From: Rhodanobacter sp.
GTDB taxonomy: Bacteria > Pseudomonadota > Gammaproteobacteria > Xanthomonadales > Rhodanobacteraceae
DNA: 64,000 nucleotides
Assembly: GCA_027307195.1 (NCBI GenBank)
Contig: DAHUXL010000099.1
Location: forward strand, 1 to 64,000
Direction: 5' to 3'
This document shows, piece by piece, positions 52,290-61,887 of the stretch. Made by a program: the position numbers and the translations under genes. Within the stretch, counting starts at the first letter, position 1, and the number at the start of each line of letters is the position of its first letter. The notes below the pieces were generated by a model. The model worked only from the letters and a program-made list of their open reading frames with translations, ran no database searches and had not been told where the DNA came from.

Positions 52290-53717
52290 TTACTGCAGCA
52301 GCTTGAGCACGCTCTGGGTGGACGAGTTGGCCTGTGCGAGCACCGACACGCCAGCCTGTTGCAGGATGTTCGCGCTGGACATGTTCGCGGTTTCCGCGGC
52401 GAAGTCGGCATCCTGGATCTGGCTGCGCGACGAGCTGAGGTTCTGCGAAATGGTCTGCAGGTTGGCGATGGTGGAGCTGAAGCGGTTCTGCACCGCGCCG
52501 AGGTTGCTGCGCATGCCGCTGACCGTGGACAGCGCGGCGTCGATGCGGTTGATCGTGGCGTTGGCGCCACTTACGGTCAGCACGTTCGCCGAGGCCAGGG
52601 TCTTGGTGGTGTCGAGGGCGATATTCGCCGAGAAGCCGATGTCGGCCGACTGTGAACCGGAGAACGTGATGGCGGATGCGGCACTCAGCGAGAGTGTGCC
52701 ATGAGTATTCGCAACCATGCCTGCGGCGAGGCCGCCCGTGGCGCCGCCGCCCAGCGTCTGGGTGACGTTGATATCACGGCCGTCGACAGTCGACAGGGTC
52801 ATGTTGCCGCCCGCGTCCACAGCCGCGGTCACGCCGGTCTGGGTGGAGTAGGCATTGATCTGCGCAACCACCATGCTACCTGTCAACGCGCCACCCGAGG
52901 TATCGGTACCCGCGGCGTAGATATCCTGGCCGTTGATGTTCAACGCAAAGGTGTTGCCGGCGGCACCGCCGGTGCTGGTGAATGCGCCACTGACCGAGCT
53001 GCTGGCCGTGGCGGTCAAACCGGAAACATTGGACGCGTTGATCGCTGCAGCTTTCGCGTACGCGCTGCCGGCGCCCTGGCCGGCCGAGGGACCGGCCACC
53101 GAGGCAGCGATATTGGTGACTGCACCAGTACCCACCTGGATTTTCAGATTGCTGGCCACCAGCGCGTTGGTCGTTACGGCGGTGCCGGTGCCGGCGGCAA
53201 GCGAACCCATCTGGTCGGCACGTGCACCCTGGCTGAGGTTCACCGAAATCGTTTCGCCGACGTTGGCGCCGACCTGGAACGCGGCGTTGCCGAAGCTGCC
53301 GTCGAGCACATGGCGGCCGTTGAAGCTGGTCTGGGTCGAAATACGGGTGATTTCCGCCAGACGCTGCTGCACTTCGGCGTCGAGCGCGGCGCGGTCGCTG
53401 TCGGAGTTGGTGGCGTTGGCCGACTGTACCGCCAGCGTACGAATGCGCTGCATGTTGTTGGTCACCTCGTTCAGCGCCGACTCGGTGGTCTGCGCCAGCG
53501 AGATGCCGTCGTTGGCATTGCTGACTGCCTGGTTCAGGCCGTTGATCTGGGTGGTGAAGCGGGTCGAGATGGCGAGGCCGGCAGCATCGTCCTTCGCGCT
53601 GTTGATGCGCATGCCCGAGGACAGGCGCTCGATGGCGGTTGCGAGTTTGCTCTGCGAGGTGGCCAGGTTCTTCTGGGCATTCAGCGAGCTGATGTTGGTG
53701 ATGACACTCATGACCAT
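52290..53717 (-). CDS. fliC: Flagellin FliC
   Basis: 475 residues. N-terminal D0/D1 (SVITNISSLNAQKNLATSQS, LSSGMRINSAKDDAAGLAIS, GISLAQTTESALNEVTNNMQ) and C-terminal D1/D0 (RSNLGAVQNRFSSTIANLQT, FAAETANMSSANILQQAGVS, ending QSVLKLLQ) are canonical. The variable middle (about 170-395) is Ala/Gly/Thr/Ser-rich. ATG 53717 has GGAG at seven bases, giving MVMSVITN; ATG 53711 is the usual family start. One flagellin gene is in the window, with its own sigma-28 promoter. Confidence 0.97.
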   Translation of the reverse strand: MVMSVITNISSLNAQKNLATSQSKLATAIERLSSGMRINSAKDDAAGLAISTRFTTQINGLNQAVSNANDGISLAQTTESALNEVTNNMQRIRTLAVQSANATNSDSDRAALDAEVQQRLAEITRISTQTSFNGRHVLDGSFGNAAFQVGANVGETISVNLSQGARADQMGSLAAGTGTAVTTNALVASNLKIQVGTGAVTNIAASVAGPSAGQGAGSAYAKAAAINASNVSGLTATASSSVSGAFTSTGGAAGNTFALNINGQDIYAAGTDTSGGALTGSMVVAQINAYSTQTGVTAAVDAGGNMTLSTVDGRDINVTQTLGGGATGGLAAGMVANTHGTLSLSAASAITFSGSQSADIGFSANIALDTTKTLASANVLTVSGANATINRIDAALSTVSGMRSNLGAVQNRFSSTIANLQTISQNLSSSRSQIQDADFAAETANMSSANILQQAGVSVLAQANSSTQSVLKLLQ

Positions 53718-53809
53718 GGGAATTCTCCGAATCGGGGTGGTGTGCCGACGATGGTCGGCTCAGACAATCCGGCGGGGATTCACCGTTGAATGCATCCGCC
53801 TTGTGAACT

Positions 53810-53836
53810 GTTTCGACGCCCACCACCGAAACTTGA
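53810..53836 (-). promoter_or_regulatory. Sigma-28 (FliA) promoter for fliC
   Basis: Minus strand TCAAGTTT, 11 bases, GTCGAAAC. The spacer is exact; the -35 has seven of eight and the -10 five of eight consensus bases. The leader to the fliC start is about 85 bases. The -35 is identical to that before the second fliK gene. Confidence 0.72.
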
Positions 53837-53842
53837 GCCTTG

Positions 53843-55045
53843 TCAACGCAAATAATCGAACAATTTCGAGCCCTGGATCTTGGTGAACGTCTGCTGCGCT
53901 GCCTGCAGCGCCGTGGTCTGTGCACCGAGCTGGCTGATCGCGTCGTAGTAGTTCACGTCCTGCACGTCCGACAGCGCGCTCTTGTATTGCAGGGTCAGAT
54001 CGTCATTGAGTCCGCTCTGCTGATCGAGCGCATTCATGCGCGCGCCCACCATGCCGCGCGTGCGCGTGATGTTGCCGATCGCCTGATCGAGGTTCGCGAA
54101 CTGGGTGTTGATGTTGTTCTGCATTGCCGCGCCGCCGCCGTTGGGCGCACGAAGCGTGTTGATGATGTTGTCCAGCGTGGTGAACACGTCCTGTTTGGTG
54201 GATGCTCCCAGCGCGAACTTGTCGCCCACGGCGGGCGCGCCGCTGAAGGCCACCTGGGCACCGCGAAAGGTGATGCTGCCGCCATTGGTCGCGTCGTAGC
54301 TGCCGCTGTCCAGCACCGCCCCGCCGGCGTCGCGCACTTCGTACGCATCGGCGGCGGTGAACACGATGCTGTAGCTGCCGCCATCCCACGCCGAGGGACT
54401 GGCATTGGGGTTGCTCACGCTGCTGGCGCCGGCCACGGCAGTGCCGCTGTTAGCTGCATTGGCGCTGATCGCAAACGTGCCGTTGCCGGTGGGGATATCG
54501 ACGAACACGGCGCTGCCCGGATCACCGGTGGCCACCTGCAGGCCAGAGCCAGCGGCGACCATGCGCTGGCCGTTGTCGCCCAGATAGCTCACACCATTCT
54601 GCGAAGCAAAGGGTTCGGTGCCCGTACGATTGCCGGCGAAGATGTAGTCACCCTGGCCGTCCTTGCCGTTGGCCTGACCGAGTAGCTGCTGGCGCAACTG
54701 CACCATCTCGGCAGCAATGTCGCCGCGGGTGTCGTCGCTCTGGCTGCCGTTGGCGGCCTGCAGCAGCAGCGTGCGCACACGGCCGAGCACATTGGTAGTG
54801 TTCGACAGGCTCTGGTCTTCCAGACCCAGCCGCGCGTTGGCCGAGGTGATGTTGCGCTGGTACTGCGCGGTGTCGGCGGTGAGATGCGAGAGGTCCAGCG
54901 CACGCGCCGCACCGACCGGATCGTCCGATGGCTGGTTGATGCGCTTGCCGGTACTCAACTGCGTGTTGATATCGGAAAGGTCGCTCTGCCGATCCATCAT
55001 GCTGCCGACGGACTGCTGCTGCACCCAGCTGGTGGAAACTCGCAT
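53843..55045 (-). CDS. flgL: Hook-filament junction protein FlgL
   Basis: 400 residues. Flagellin-like ends: MRVSTSWVQQQSVGSMMDRQ, LSTGKRINQPSDDPVGAARA and C-terminal DDLTLQYKSALSDVQDVNYY, LGAQTTALQAAQQTFTKIQG. The middle (about 130-300) is variable. It joins hook to filament with FlgK. Three bases after the flgK stop. Confidence 0.95.
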   Translation of the reverse strand: MRVSTSWVQQQSVGSMMDRQSDLSDINTQLSTGKRINQPSDDPVGAARALDLSHLTADTAQYQRNITSANARLGLEDQSLSNTTNVLGRVRTLLLQAANGSQSDDTRGDIAAEMVQLRQQLLGQANGKDGQGDYIFAGNRTGTEPFASQNGVSYLGDNGQRMVAAGSGLQVATGDPGSAVFVDIPTGNGTFAISANAANSGTAVAGASSVSNPNASPSAWDGGSYSIVFTAADAYEVRDAGGAVLDSGSYDATNGGSITFRGAQVAFSGAPAVGDKFALGASTKQDVFTTLDNIINTLRAPNGGGAAMQNNINTQFANLDQAIGNITRTRGMVGARMNALDQQSGLNDDLTLQYKSALSDVQDVNYYDAISQLGAQTTALQAAQQTFTKIQGSKLFDYLR

Positions 55046-55048
55046 GAC

Positions 55049-56923
55049 TTATCCCCGCACGGCGCTGAGCAGCGCGCCGAATATGCTGTTGGCCGTGCTG
55101 ATGACCTGGGCCGAAGCCTGGTAGGCCTGCTGGAAACGCACCAGGTTGGCAGCCTCTTCGTCCAGATTCACGCCGGATACGCTTTGCTGCGAACTCATCG
55201 CCTGGCTGTACACCGCGGTCTGCGTGGTCAGGTCGTCCTTGGCCAGCGAGCCGGCGCTGCCGACCTGGGTGACCAGTTGGCTGTAGGCGCGGCCGGTGCT
55301 GGTGACGCCGCCGTCGAGCACACCCAGATTGGCGACCTTGCCCAGCATCAGCGCATTGCTGTTGTCACCCTGCGCATTGCTGTTGCCCTGCAGGCTGAAA
55401 CTGTCGCCGGCTCGCGGCGCGCCACTGAGCTGCATGCTCCAGCCGTTGTGCACGATCGGCTGGCCGGGCGTGAAGGTTTGTGCCGCGCCACCGTCGATGC
55501 TGTAGCTGGTGGGTGAGCTGAACACAATGGAGCTGGCGTTGAACAGATTGGGGTTGCTGCCGTCGCTGATGCTGACGCTGGAGGACGCCGTACCGGTGTT
55601 GGCGACAGCTGCGGTGACCGTGAACGGCGCGGCGGCAGCGACCTTGTCTGGGTCGGTGATCGCGACCGAAAAACTGTCCGCGGCGTTGCGGCTGGGCTGC
55701 ACGCGGAAACTGTCGCCGGCACCGGCACTGCCGCCCACCACCAGGCTCAGCCCGGCCGCCTTGAACGGATCGGCAACGGTGCCGGTGCCGCTGAGCGCGA
55801 CGCTGCTGCCATTGGTGTCGCGCATGCTCCAGTTGCTGCCGTCGTAGCTCAGCACGTAGTCCTTGCCAGTCAAGCCGCCGATGTCGCTGATGCTGGCATC
55901 CAGCGTGCCGCTGCCGCTGTTGGTGCTGGCCGCCTGCACGGTGGGGCCGGCGACGTTGAAGAACGTACCGCCGACCTTGCCTTGCAGGTCCACGCCCTGC
56001 GCATGCTGCGCATTGAATGCGCTGGCCATCGCCTGCGCGGTGCGGCCCAATTGGGCCTGTGCCGGGTCGAGCACGTTGCTGCGGAAATCCAGCAGCGCGC
56101 CCAGTGTGCCTCCGCCGATGCGGCCGCTGAGTACATTGCCCGACGCCGCACCCACCACTTCCTGGCGGGTGGCGTCGTAGATATTCGGCGCGGTGCCGAG
56201 TGCATGCGCCTCGGTACCGGTGACCAGGGCCTGGCCGTTGCCGACGAAGACGCTGATGGTGTTGTCGTTCTGCGGCACCACGCTCACGCCGACTTCGCCG
56301 GCCAGTTTCTTCACCAGCGCGTCGCGCTGGTCGAGCAGGTCGGCCGGCGGCGTGCCGTCAGTGGCCGCGGAGGAACGGATCAGTCCGTTCAACTTGGCGA
56401 TCGACTGGCTGTCGCTGTTGATCGAATCGACCGTATCGCTGACCTGCTGCTGCACCTGGCCGGACAGCGCACTGAACTGGCCGGACAGCGCGCGAAACGT
56501 CGTAGCCAATCCGCCCGCGCGGGCCAGCAGCACCTGGCGCGATGCGGTGTCCGATGGCGCGTTGGCCATGTCCTGCACGGCGCCATAGAAACTGTCCAGC
56601 GAGGTTTGCAGGTTGTTGCTGCCGGACAGCTGGTTGTTGAGCTGGCCGGTGAGACCGGCCATGGTGCTGGCACGCCCCTGTCCGGAACTGGCCGACCACA
56701 GCGAGCTGTTCAGGAACTGGCTGTAGGCACGCTGGACCGCCACCGTGTTGACGCCCGTGCCGATGTAGTAGCCACCCTGCCCTTCGGGCAACCTGGCACC
56801 GAACGACACCACCTGACGGCTGTACCCGTCGGTGTTCACGTTGGCCACGTTGTGGCTGACCGTACTGAGCCCGATCTGCGAGGCAAGCAGCCCGGACACA
56901 CCGGTCGAAAGCATGTCAGCCAT
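55049..56923 (-). CDS. flgK: Hook-filament junction protein FlgK
   Basis: 624 residues. N-terminal GVSGLLASQIGLSTVSHNVA and NVNTDGYSRQVVSFGARLPE rod/hook motif, SLDSFYGAVQDMANAPSDTA, and C-terminal SGVNLDEEAANLVRFQQAYQ, ASAQVISTANSIFGALL, which are family hallmarks. The central 300 residues are variable. Preceded by a sigma-28-like promoter in the 201-bp gap to flgJ. Confidence 0.96.
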   Translation of the reverse strand: MADMLSTGVSGLLASQIGLSTVSHNVANVNTDGYSRQVVSFGARLPEGQGGYYIGTGVNTVAVQRAYSQFLNSSLWSASSGQGRASTMAGLTGQLNNQLSGSNNLQTSLDSFYGAVQDMANAPSDTASRQVLLARAGGLATTFRALSGQFSALSGQVQQQVSDTVDSINSDSQSIAKLNGLIRSSAATDGTPPADLLDQRDALVKKLAGEVGVSVVPQNDNTISVFVGNGQALVTGTEAHALGTAPNIYDATRQEVVGAASGNVLSGRIGGGTLGALLDFRSNVLDPAQAQLGRTAQAMASAFNAQHAQGVDLQGKVGGTFFNVAGPTVQAASTNSGSGTLDASISDIGGLTGKDYVLSYDGSNWSMRDTNGSSVALSGTGTVADPFKAAGLSLVVGGSAGAGDSFRVQPSRNAADSFSVAITDPDKVAAAAPFTVTAAVANTGTASSSVSISDGSNPNLFNASSIVFSSPTSYSIDGGAAQTFTPGQPIVHNGWSMQLSGAPRAGDSFSLQGNSNAQGDNSNALMLGKVANLGVLDGGVTSTGRAYSQLVTQVGSAGSLAKDDLTTQTAVYSQAMSSQQSVSGVNLDEEAANLVRFQQAYQASAQVISTANSIFGALLSAVRG

Positions 56924-56976
56924 GGAACATCCTCAACACCTGGGGCACCGCCGGCAACGCGCGGTACGTGGAAACG

Positions 56977-57003
56977 GTAACGGCTGCCGGGGCATTCTCT
57001 TGA
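56977..57003 (-). promoter_or_regulatory. Sigma-28 (FliA)-like promoter for flgKL
   Basis: Minus strand TCAAGAGA, 11 bases, GCCGTTAC. The -10 matches six of eight and the -35 four of eight, with the exact spacer and a 54-base leader to the flgK ATG. Weaker than the other FliA sites. Confidence 0.5.
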
Positions 57004-57124
57004 GTGCAGCGTCCGGCAACGCGTCGCTGGCGACGATTCGAAAGAGCGGCATTGGCGATGTGCGCAGCTCTCACCCCGCCCGGCATATGGCGGTTGAAGC
57101 CGGCGCTGCATGGCGCAACGACAT

Positions 57125-58207
57125 TCATTCGACGCCGCCATCCGCGTGCAGGCCGGCCAATGCCTCGCGCATCTGCGCGCTGTTGGCGATCGCGGTGATC
57201 TTGGCAACGTACGACGGGTCAGTCGCATAGCCGCCATGCACCAGCGCCCGCGCAAAGCCTGCGACGTTTTCGCCCTGGCCCAGCGCCTGCGCATAGCGCG
57301 GGCTGTCGGCCAGCAGGCGGGCGTAATCGGAGAACGATTCGGAGGGCGAGTCGTAGGCACGGAACTGATCGCGCTTGCGCACCGCCACGCCATTTTCGTA
57401 CTCAAGCGTGGGTACGCTGACCTTGTCGCCGCCCCAGCTGCTGCCGGCCTTGATGCCGAACAGATTGTTGCTGCTGCTGCCGTCGCCATGGCTGGGCAGG
57501 TGCTTGCCCCAGCCGGTTTCCAGTGCCGCTTGCGCCAGCAGTGCACGCACCGATACGCCAAGCTGCTTCGCCGCCACCGCCGCATGCGGTGCCAGCGCGC
57601 GAACGAAATTCACCGGGTCACCACCGGGCAGCAGCTTCGCCGCCGTGCCGGCCACGTCCAGCGCACCCTGCGCCATGCGATCGAGCGCTTGACGCCATGA
57701 TGAACCGACATCGGCCGTCGATGGCACGCCCGACATGCCGAAACCATCGGCTGCATCACCCGCGCCATCACCGTCGGCCGCTGTGCGGTCGGCACCCAGT
57801 TGCAGCAGTGCGCGGACATTGGCATTGAGAACGCCAGCCGTGGACAACGGCAGCCCCTGGCTGGCATCGGCAGCGGTGGCATCCGGTTTGCCGCCAAGCT
57901 GGCGTACCAGCATCTTCGCGATGCCGAGGCCGTTGTGGCCGTTTGCCAGGCTCAGCGACAGCTGCTGGTCGAACATGTCGCGATACGAATTGACCTGCTC
58001 GCTGCCGGCAATGTCGCTGCCCATGCTGGCGTTGGCGTCACGCATCGATTTCAACATCATCTGGGTGAAGATCGCCTCGAACTGCTTGGCCACCGCCGGC
58101 AGCGCACCCTTGCCGCCATCGCTGCGCGCCTGTGCGCGCAACTGATGGAAGCCGGACAGTTCAGTCCAGGTATCGAGTGCCGGCGAGGTGCTGTTGATCG
58201 GGGTCAT
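57125..58207 (-). CDS. flgJ: Peptidoglycan hydrolase and rod cap FlgJ
   Basis: 360 residues. The N-terminal rod-binding part (about 30-110) includes VAKQFEAIFTQMMLKSMRDA and YRDMFDQQLSLSLANGHNGL. A low-complexity linker leads to a glucosaminidase domain (about 195-350) with ALLAQAALETGWGKHLPSHG (catalytic Glu), LFGIKAGSSWGGDKVSV and YATDPSYVAKITAI. It opens the cell wall for the rod. Confidence 0.96.
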   Translation of the reverse strand: MTPINSTSPALDTWTELSGFHQLRAQARSDGGKGALPAVAKQFEAIFTQMMLKSMRDANASMGSDIAGSEQVNSYRDMFDQQLSLSLANGHNGLGIAKMLVRQLGGKPDATAADASQGLPLSTAGVLNANVRALLQLGADRTAADGDGAGDAADGFGMSGVPSTADVGSSWRQALDRMAQGALDVAGTAAKLLPGGDPVNFVRALAPHAAVAAKQLGVSVRALLAQAALETGWGKHLPSHGDGSSSNNLFGIKAGSSWGGDKVSVPTLEYENGVAVRKRDQFRAYDSPSESFSDYARLLADSPRYAQALGQGENVAGFARALVHGGYATDPSYVAKITAIANSAQMREALAGLHADGGVE

Positions 58208-58222
58208 GAGCTTTTCACCTGG

Positions 58223-59509
58223 TCAGATCACGACCAGATCCGCGTGCAGCGCGCCGGCCTGCTTCAGTGCCTGCAGGATCGAGATCAGGTCGGTAGGCGT
58301 GGCGCCGACCTGGTTCACCGCGCGGACGATGGTGTCCAGGCTTACGCCGGGGCCGAACTTGAACATGTGCGCGCCGTCTTCGCTGATCTGCACGCTGCTG
58401 CTCGGCACGATCGCGGTCTGCCCCTTGCTGAAGGGTGCCGGCTGGCTGACCAGCGCCTGCTCGCCGATGGCGACCTGGATCGCACCATGCGCCACCGCAG
58501 CCGCGGTAACCCGCACGTCCGAACCGATTACCACGGTGCCGGTGCGCGAGTTCACCACGATGCGGGCCGGCGCATCGCCCGGCTGCACGTCGAGGTTCTG
58601 GATCGCCCCCAGCCATGCCACTTTCTGCGCCGGATCCTGCGGCCCGCGCACCGAAACCGAACCGCCATCGAGCGGTTGCGCGGTGCCGGCACCGTAGGCC
58701 TGGTTGATCGCGGTGGCGATCCGCGCGGCAGTGGTGAAATCGGCGGTATTGAGGTTCAACGTCAAGTCGCCGCCGCCGGCAAACGACGAGGCCACGATGC
58801 GCTCCACCGAGGCACCATTGGGAATGCGCCCACTGGCGGAAATATTGATCTGCACGCTGGAGCCGCTCTTGCCCTGCGCACTGACGCCACCGACCACCAC
58901 GCTGCCCTGCGCCACCGCGTAGACGTTGCCGTCGGCGCCGCGCAACGGTGCCATCAACAACTGGCCGCCGCGGATGCTCTTGGCGTTGCCGATCGAGGCG
59001 ACGGTAACGTCGATCGCCTGACCGGGCTTGGCGAACGGCGGCAACTCGGCCGTGACCATCACCGCCGCGGCATTCTTCAATTGCGGCCGAGCGCTGGCCG
59101 GCACCGTGATGCCGAACTGCTGCAGCATGTTCTCCAGACTCTGGGTGGTGAACGGCGCCTGCGTGGTCTGGTCGCCCGAGCCATCCAGGCCCACCACCAG
59201 TCCGTAACCGATCAGCTGATTGCTGCGCACGCCGGCCACTTGCACCAGATCGCGGATCTTGTCGGCATGTGCCGGTGCGGTTGCGAACAGCCCGAGCAGA
59301 CACACCAGCACGCTCGCGCCGAAGGCGTGCCAGCGCGACGCGGCGGCGCGGATCGCCACGCGGCGGGATTCCGCCGCGTGGCGCGCGTACTGCGAATCGG
59401 ACGGGCGCATCGGCGTCGACAGCCAGCTCACACTCCCGCCCGCTTCACGCATGGGGCTTCCATTGCACTGGGCGAACTGTGGTGGCGGCGTACTGCAAGG
59501 CGTCTTCAT
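58223..59509 (-). CDS. flgI: Flagellar P-ring protein FlgI
   Basis: 428 residues from ATG 59509, which overlaps the flgH stop (TGATG). The family core begins with [20 protein letters not shown] after a signal peptide ([18 protein letters not shown]), and contains [20 protein letters not shown] and ending [17 protein letters not shown]. About 55 residues before the signal peptide are unusual; a start at 59410 (MRPSDSQ) would shorten it, though the hydrophobic signal would still be internal by 28 residues. It builds the periplasmic P ring. Confidence 0.92.
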   Translation of the reverse strand: MKTPCSTPPPQFAQCNGSPMREAGGSVSWLSTPMRPSDSQYARHAAESRRVAIRAAASRWHAFGASVLVCLLGLFATAPAHADKIRDLVQVAGVRSNQLIGYGLVVGLDGSGDQTTQAPFTTQSLENMLQQFGITVPASARPQLKNAAAVMVTAELPPFAKPGQAIDVTVASIGNAKSIRGGQLLMAPLRGADGNVYAVAQGSVVVGGVSAQGKSGSSVQINISASGRIPNGASVERIVASSFAGGGDLTLNLNTADFTTAARIATAINQAYGAGTAQPLDGGSVSVRGPQDPAQKVAWLGAIQNLDVQPGDAPARIVVNSRTGTVVIGSDVRVTAAAVAHGAIQVAIGEQALVSQPAPFSKGQTAIVPSSSVQISEDGAHMFKFGPGVSLDTIVRAVNQVGATPTDLISILQALKQAGALHADLVVI

Positions 59510-60192
59510 CAGAACGGCATCCACTTGGAATTGAAGAAGCGCGACAGCCAGCCGCGCGTGTTCGCGTCAGCCAGGGTGCCGCGTCCGGTGTAGCTGATGC
59601 GCGCATCGGCAACGCGGGTGGATGGCACCACGTTGTCCTGGCCGATGTCCTGCGGACGCACGATGCCGGAGATGCGTACCAGCTCCTGGCCCTGGTTGAT
59701 GGTCAGCCATTTCTCGCCGCGCACCAGCAGGTTGCCGTTGGTCAGTCGCTGCGCCACGGTGACGGTGATCTGCCCGGTGAGCTGATTGCTCTGGCTGCTG
59801 GATCCGGCACCGTCGAAACTGCGCTCTCCATCCAGCCCGATGTCGGCCACCTTGCCGCCGATCGACAGGCCCTGCCCGAGAATTGTGGGCGAGGCGATCT
59901 TGGCCTTGTCAGTCTTGCTGGTGCTGGTGGTGGCCTTCTTGCTGGCCTGGGTGCTTTCCACCAGCGCCACTGTGAGGATGTCGCCCACACGGTGGGCGCG
60001 CGGATCGGCGAACAGCTCCATGTTCTGCGAGTCGTGATAGATCGAGCCGTCGGCCTGCGTCGGTGCCACCTGCTGTGCCGGCGGCGGCGTCGGCGCCCAT
60101 TCGGCATCGTCGTGCGAACGCGGCACACTGGCGCAGCCGGCCAGCAGGGCGAGCGTGCACAACAGCAGCGGAAAACGGCAACGGTTGAACAT
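59509..60192 (-). CDS. flgH: Flagellar L-ring lipoprotein FlgH
   Basis: 227 residues. Lipoprotein signal [20 protein letters not shown] with lipobox LAGC (Cys20). Then [40 protein letters not shown] and [31 protein letters not shown], family signatures. It forms the outer membrane ring around the rod. Confidence 0.97.
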   Translation of the reverse strand: MFNRCRFPLLLCTLALLAGCASVPRSHDDAEWAPTPPPAQQVAPTQADGSIYHDSQNMELFADPRAHRVGDILTVALVESTQASKKATTSTSKTDKAKIASPTILGQGLSIGGKVADIGLDGERSFDGAGSSSQSNQLTGQITVTVAQRLTNGNLLVRGEKWLTINQGQELVRISGIVRPQDIGQDNVVPSTRVADARISYTGRGTLADANTRGWLSRFFNSKWMPF

Positions 60193-60203
60193 TACGGCGT
60201 GCC

Positions 60204-60989
60204 TCAGGTCTTGTTGGTGAGGAACTGCAGCATCGAGTCGGCGGCGGATACCGCCTTGGAGTTCATCTCGTAGGTGCGCTGGGTTTCGATCATGTCGACC
60301 ATCTGCTCGACCACGTTGACATTGGAGCTTTCCAGCGCCCCCTGCGACAGCGTGCCCAGACCGTTGAGGCCCGGCTGACCGATCTGCGGCGAGCCGCTGG
60401 AGGCGGTCTCCAGGTAAAGGTTGTCGCCGTTCGGCTGCAGGCCGGCGGGGTTGATGAAATCGGCCAGTTGCACGGTGCCGATCTGCTGCGTCGCCGCCTG
60501 GCCCGGCAGGCTCACGCTGACGGTGCCGTCGCTGCCGATGGTGATGCTCTGCGCGTTGGCCGGAACGCTCACCGCCGGATCCACTGCATAGCCGTTGGCG
60601 GTGACGATCTGGCCGTTCTGATCAAGGTGCAACGAACCGTCACGGGTATAGGCGATGGTGCCGTCGGGCATCGTGACCTGCAGGAAGCCGCGGCCCTGTA
60701 CGGCCACGTCCAGCGAGTTGCCGGTCTGCTCGATGTTGCCCTGGGTAAACAGCTTCTCGCTGCCGACCACGCGCACACCGGTACCCAGCATCAGGCCCGA
60801 TGGCGACTGGGTCTGCTCGGTGGTCTGGCCACCGGGCTGGCGCAGGTTCTGGTAGACCAGATCCTGGAACGCCGCACGTGCGCTCTTGTAGCCGGTGGTG
60901 TTGGCATTGGCCAGGTTGTTCGAGATCACGTCCATGCGCGTTTGCTGCGCATCAAGGCCGGTCTTGGCTACCCACAGGGATGAAAACAT
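60204..60989 (-). CDS. flgG: Distal rod protein FlgG
   Basis: 261 residues. N-terminal [40 protein letters not shown] rod motif, [20 protein letters not shown], and C-terminal [20 protein letters not shown] with [17 protein letters not shown]. It makes the distal rod that passes the L and P rings. Confidence 0.97.
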   Translation of the reverse strand: MFSSLWVAKTGLDAQQTRMDVISNNLANANTTGYKSARAAFQDLVYQNLRQPGGQTTEQTQSPSGLMLGTGVRVVGSEKLFTQGNIEQTGNSLDVAVQGRGFLQVTMPDGTIAYTRDGSLHLDQNGQIVTANGYAVDPAVSVPANAQSITIGSDGTVSVSLPGQAATQQIGTVQLADFINPAGLQPNGDNLYLETASSGSPQIGQPGLNGLGTLSQGALESSNVNVVEQMVDMIETQRTYEMNSKAVSAADSMLQFLTNKT

Positions 60990-61049
60990 GTCGATGGACT
61001 CCGTTTGGACGTCTGGATGTCTTTATGAAATTCGTACTTGTCGGGCTTG

Positions 61050-61790
61050 TCAGGTGACCTGCAGCAGCCGCGAGGCTGACTGCGCGTTCTCGTCGGCGCT
61101 GTGGATGGAGCGGATCTGCAATTCGTACTGACGCGACAGCTGGATCATCTGCACCAGCGTCTGCGATGGGTTGACGTTGCTGGACTCCAGCACGCCTGAT
61201 TTCAGCGTGACCGCCGGATCGGCATCCGCGGTGCCGCCATCGCTGAGGTGCATCAGCCCGTCGCTGCCCAGCGCAAGCCGGTCGGCGCCCGGATTGACCA
61301 GCTTGATGCGACCGACCGCGGCGATGGTGGCGGGGGCCTGCCCCATCGGCACCACCGAGACGGTACCGTCCGCACCGATGTTCATCTGGCTGCTCTGCGG
61401 CACGCTGATCGGGCCACCATCGCCCAGCACCAGATTGCCGCGCGAATCGGTGAGCAGGCCGTCCGGGGTAAGCCGCAATTCGCCGGCGCGGGTGTAACCC
61501 TCGCTGCCGTCGGCACCCTGTACCGCGATCCAGCCCTGCCCCTGCACCGCCACATCCAGCTCGCGACCGGTCTCGACCTGGCCACCCTCGCGCATGTCCA
61601 CACCCAGGCCCTGCGCCACGCCGTTGACCCGCGTGGGCATGCCCGGCCCCTGCACCGGCAGCGGCTGGAATGCCGAAAGCTGCGCCTTGAAGCCGACGGT
61701 GTCGGCGTTGGCCAGGTTGTGTGCCACCTCCGACTGCTCGCGCATCATCTGCGTGGCACCGGTCATGGCTACATAGAGCGAACGATCCAT
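61050..61790 (-). CDS. flgF: Proximal rod protein FlgF
   Basis: 246 residues. MDRSLYVAMTGATQMMREQS, HNLANADTVGFKAQLSAFQP, DVAVQGQGWIAVQGADGSEG, VLESSNVNPSQTLVQMIQLS. ATG 61790 has GAGG upstream and matches the family start; the longer frame runs into the palindromic spacer before it. It is one of the proximal rod subunits. Confidence 0.96.
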   Translation of the reverse strand: MDRSLYVAMTGATQMMREQSEVAHNLANADTVGFKAQLSAFQPLPVQGPGMPTRVNGVAQGLGVDMREGGQVETGRELDVAVQGQGWIAVQGADGSEGYTRAGELRLTPDGLLTDSRGNLVLGDGGPISVPQSSQMNIGADGTVSVVPMGQAPATIAAVGRIKLVNPGADRLALGSDGLMHLSDGGTADADPAVTLKSGVLESSNVNPSQTLVQMIQLSRQYELQIRSIHSADENAQSASRLLQVT

Positions 61791-61814
61791 GGGGGAAACC
61801 TCAATGGCGATGAC

Positions 61815-61887
61815 CCCGGCACGCCGGGACGGCTCTTTCACTGGATCCCGGCCTGCGCCGGGATGACCTCACGCTGCGTGTGAGGTC
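61815..61887. repeat. REP-like palindromic cluster between flgE and flgF
   Basis: Three stems in 75 bp: CCCGG-CACG-CCGGG (61815-61828), ATCCCGGC-CTGC-GCCGGGAT (61845-61864, perfect 8 bp), and GACCTCAC/GTGAGGTC (61865-61872 and 61880-61887), the last touching the flgE stop codon. The middle one has the form (TGGATCCCGGCCTGCGCCGG...) of a dispersed palindrome common in related genomes. It may set flgE over flgF expression. Confidence 0.6.
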
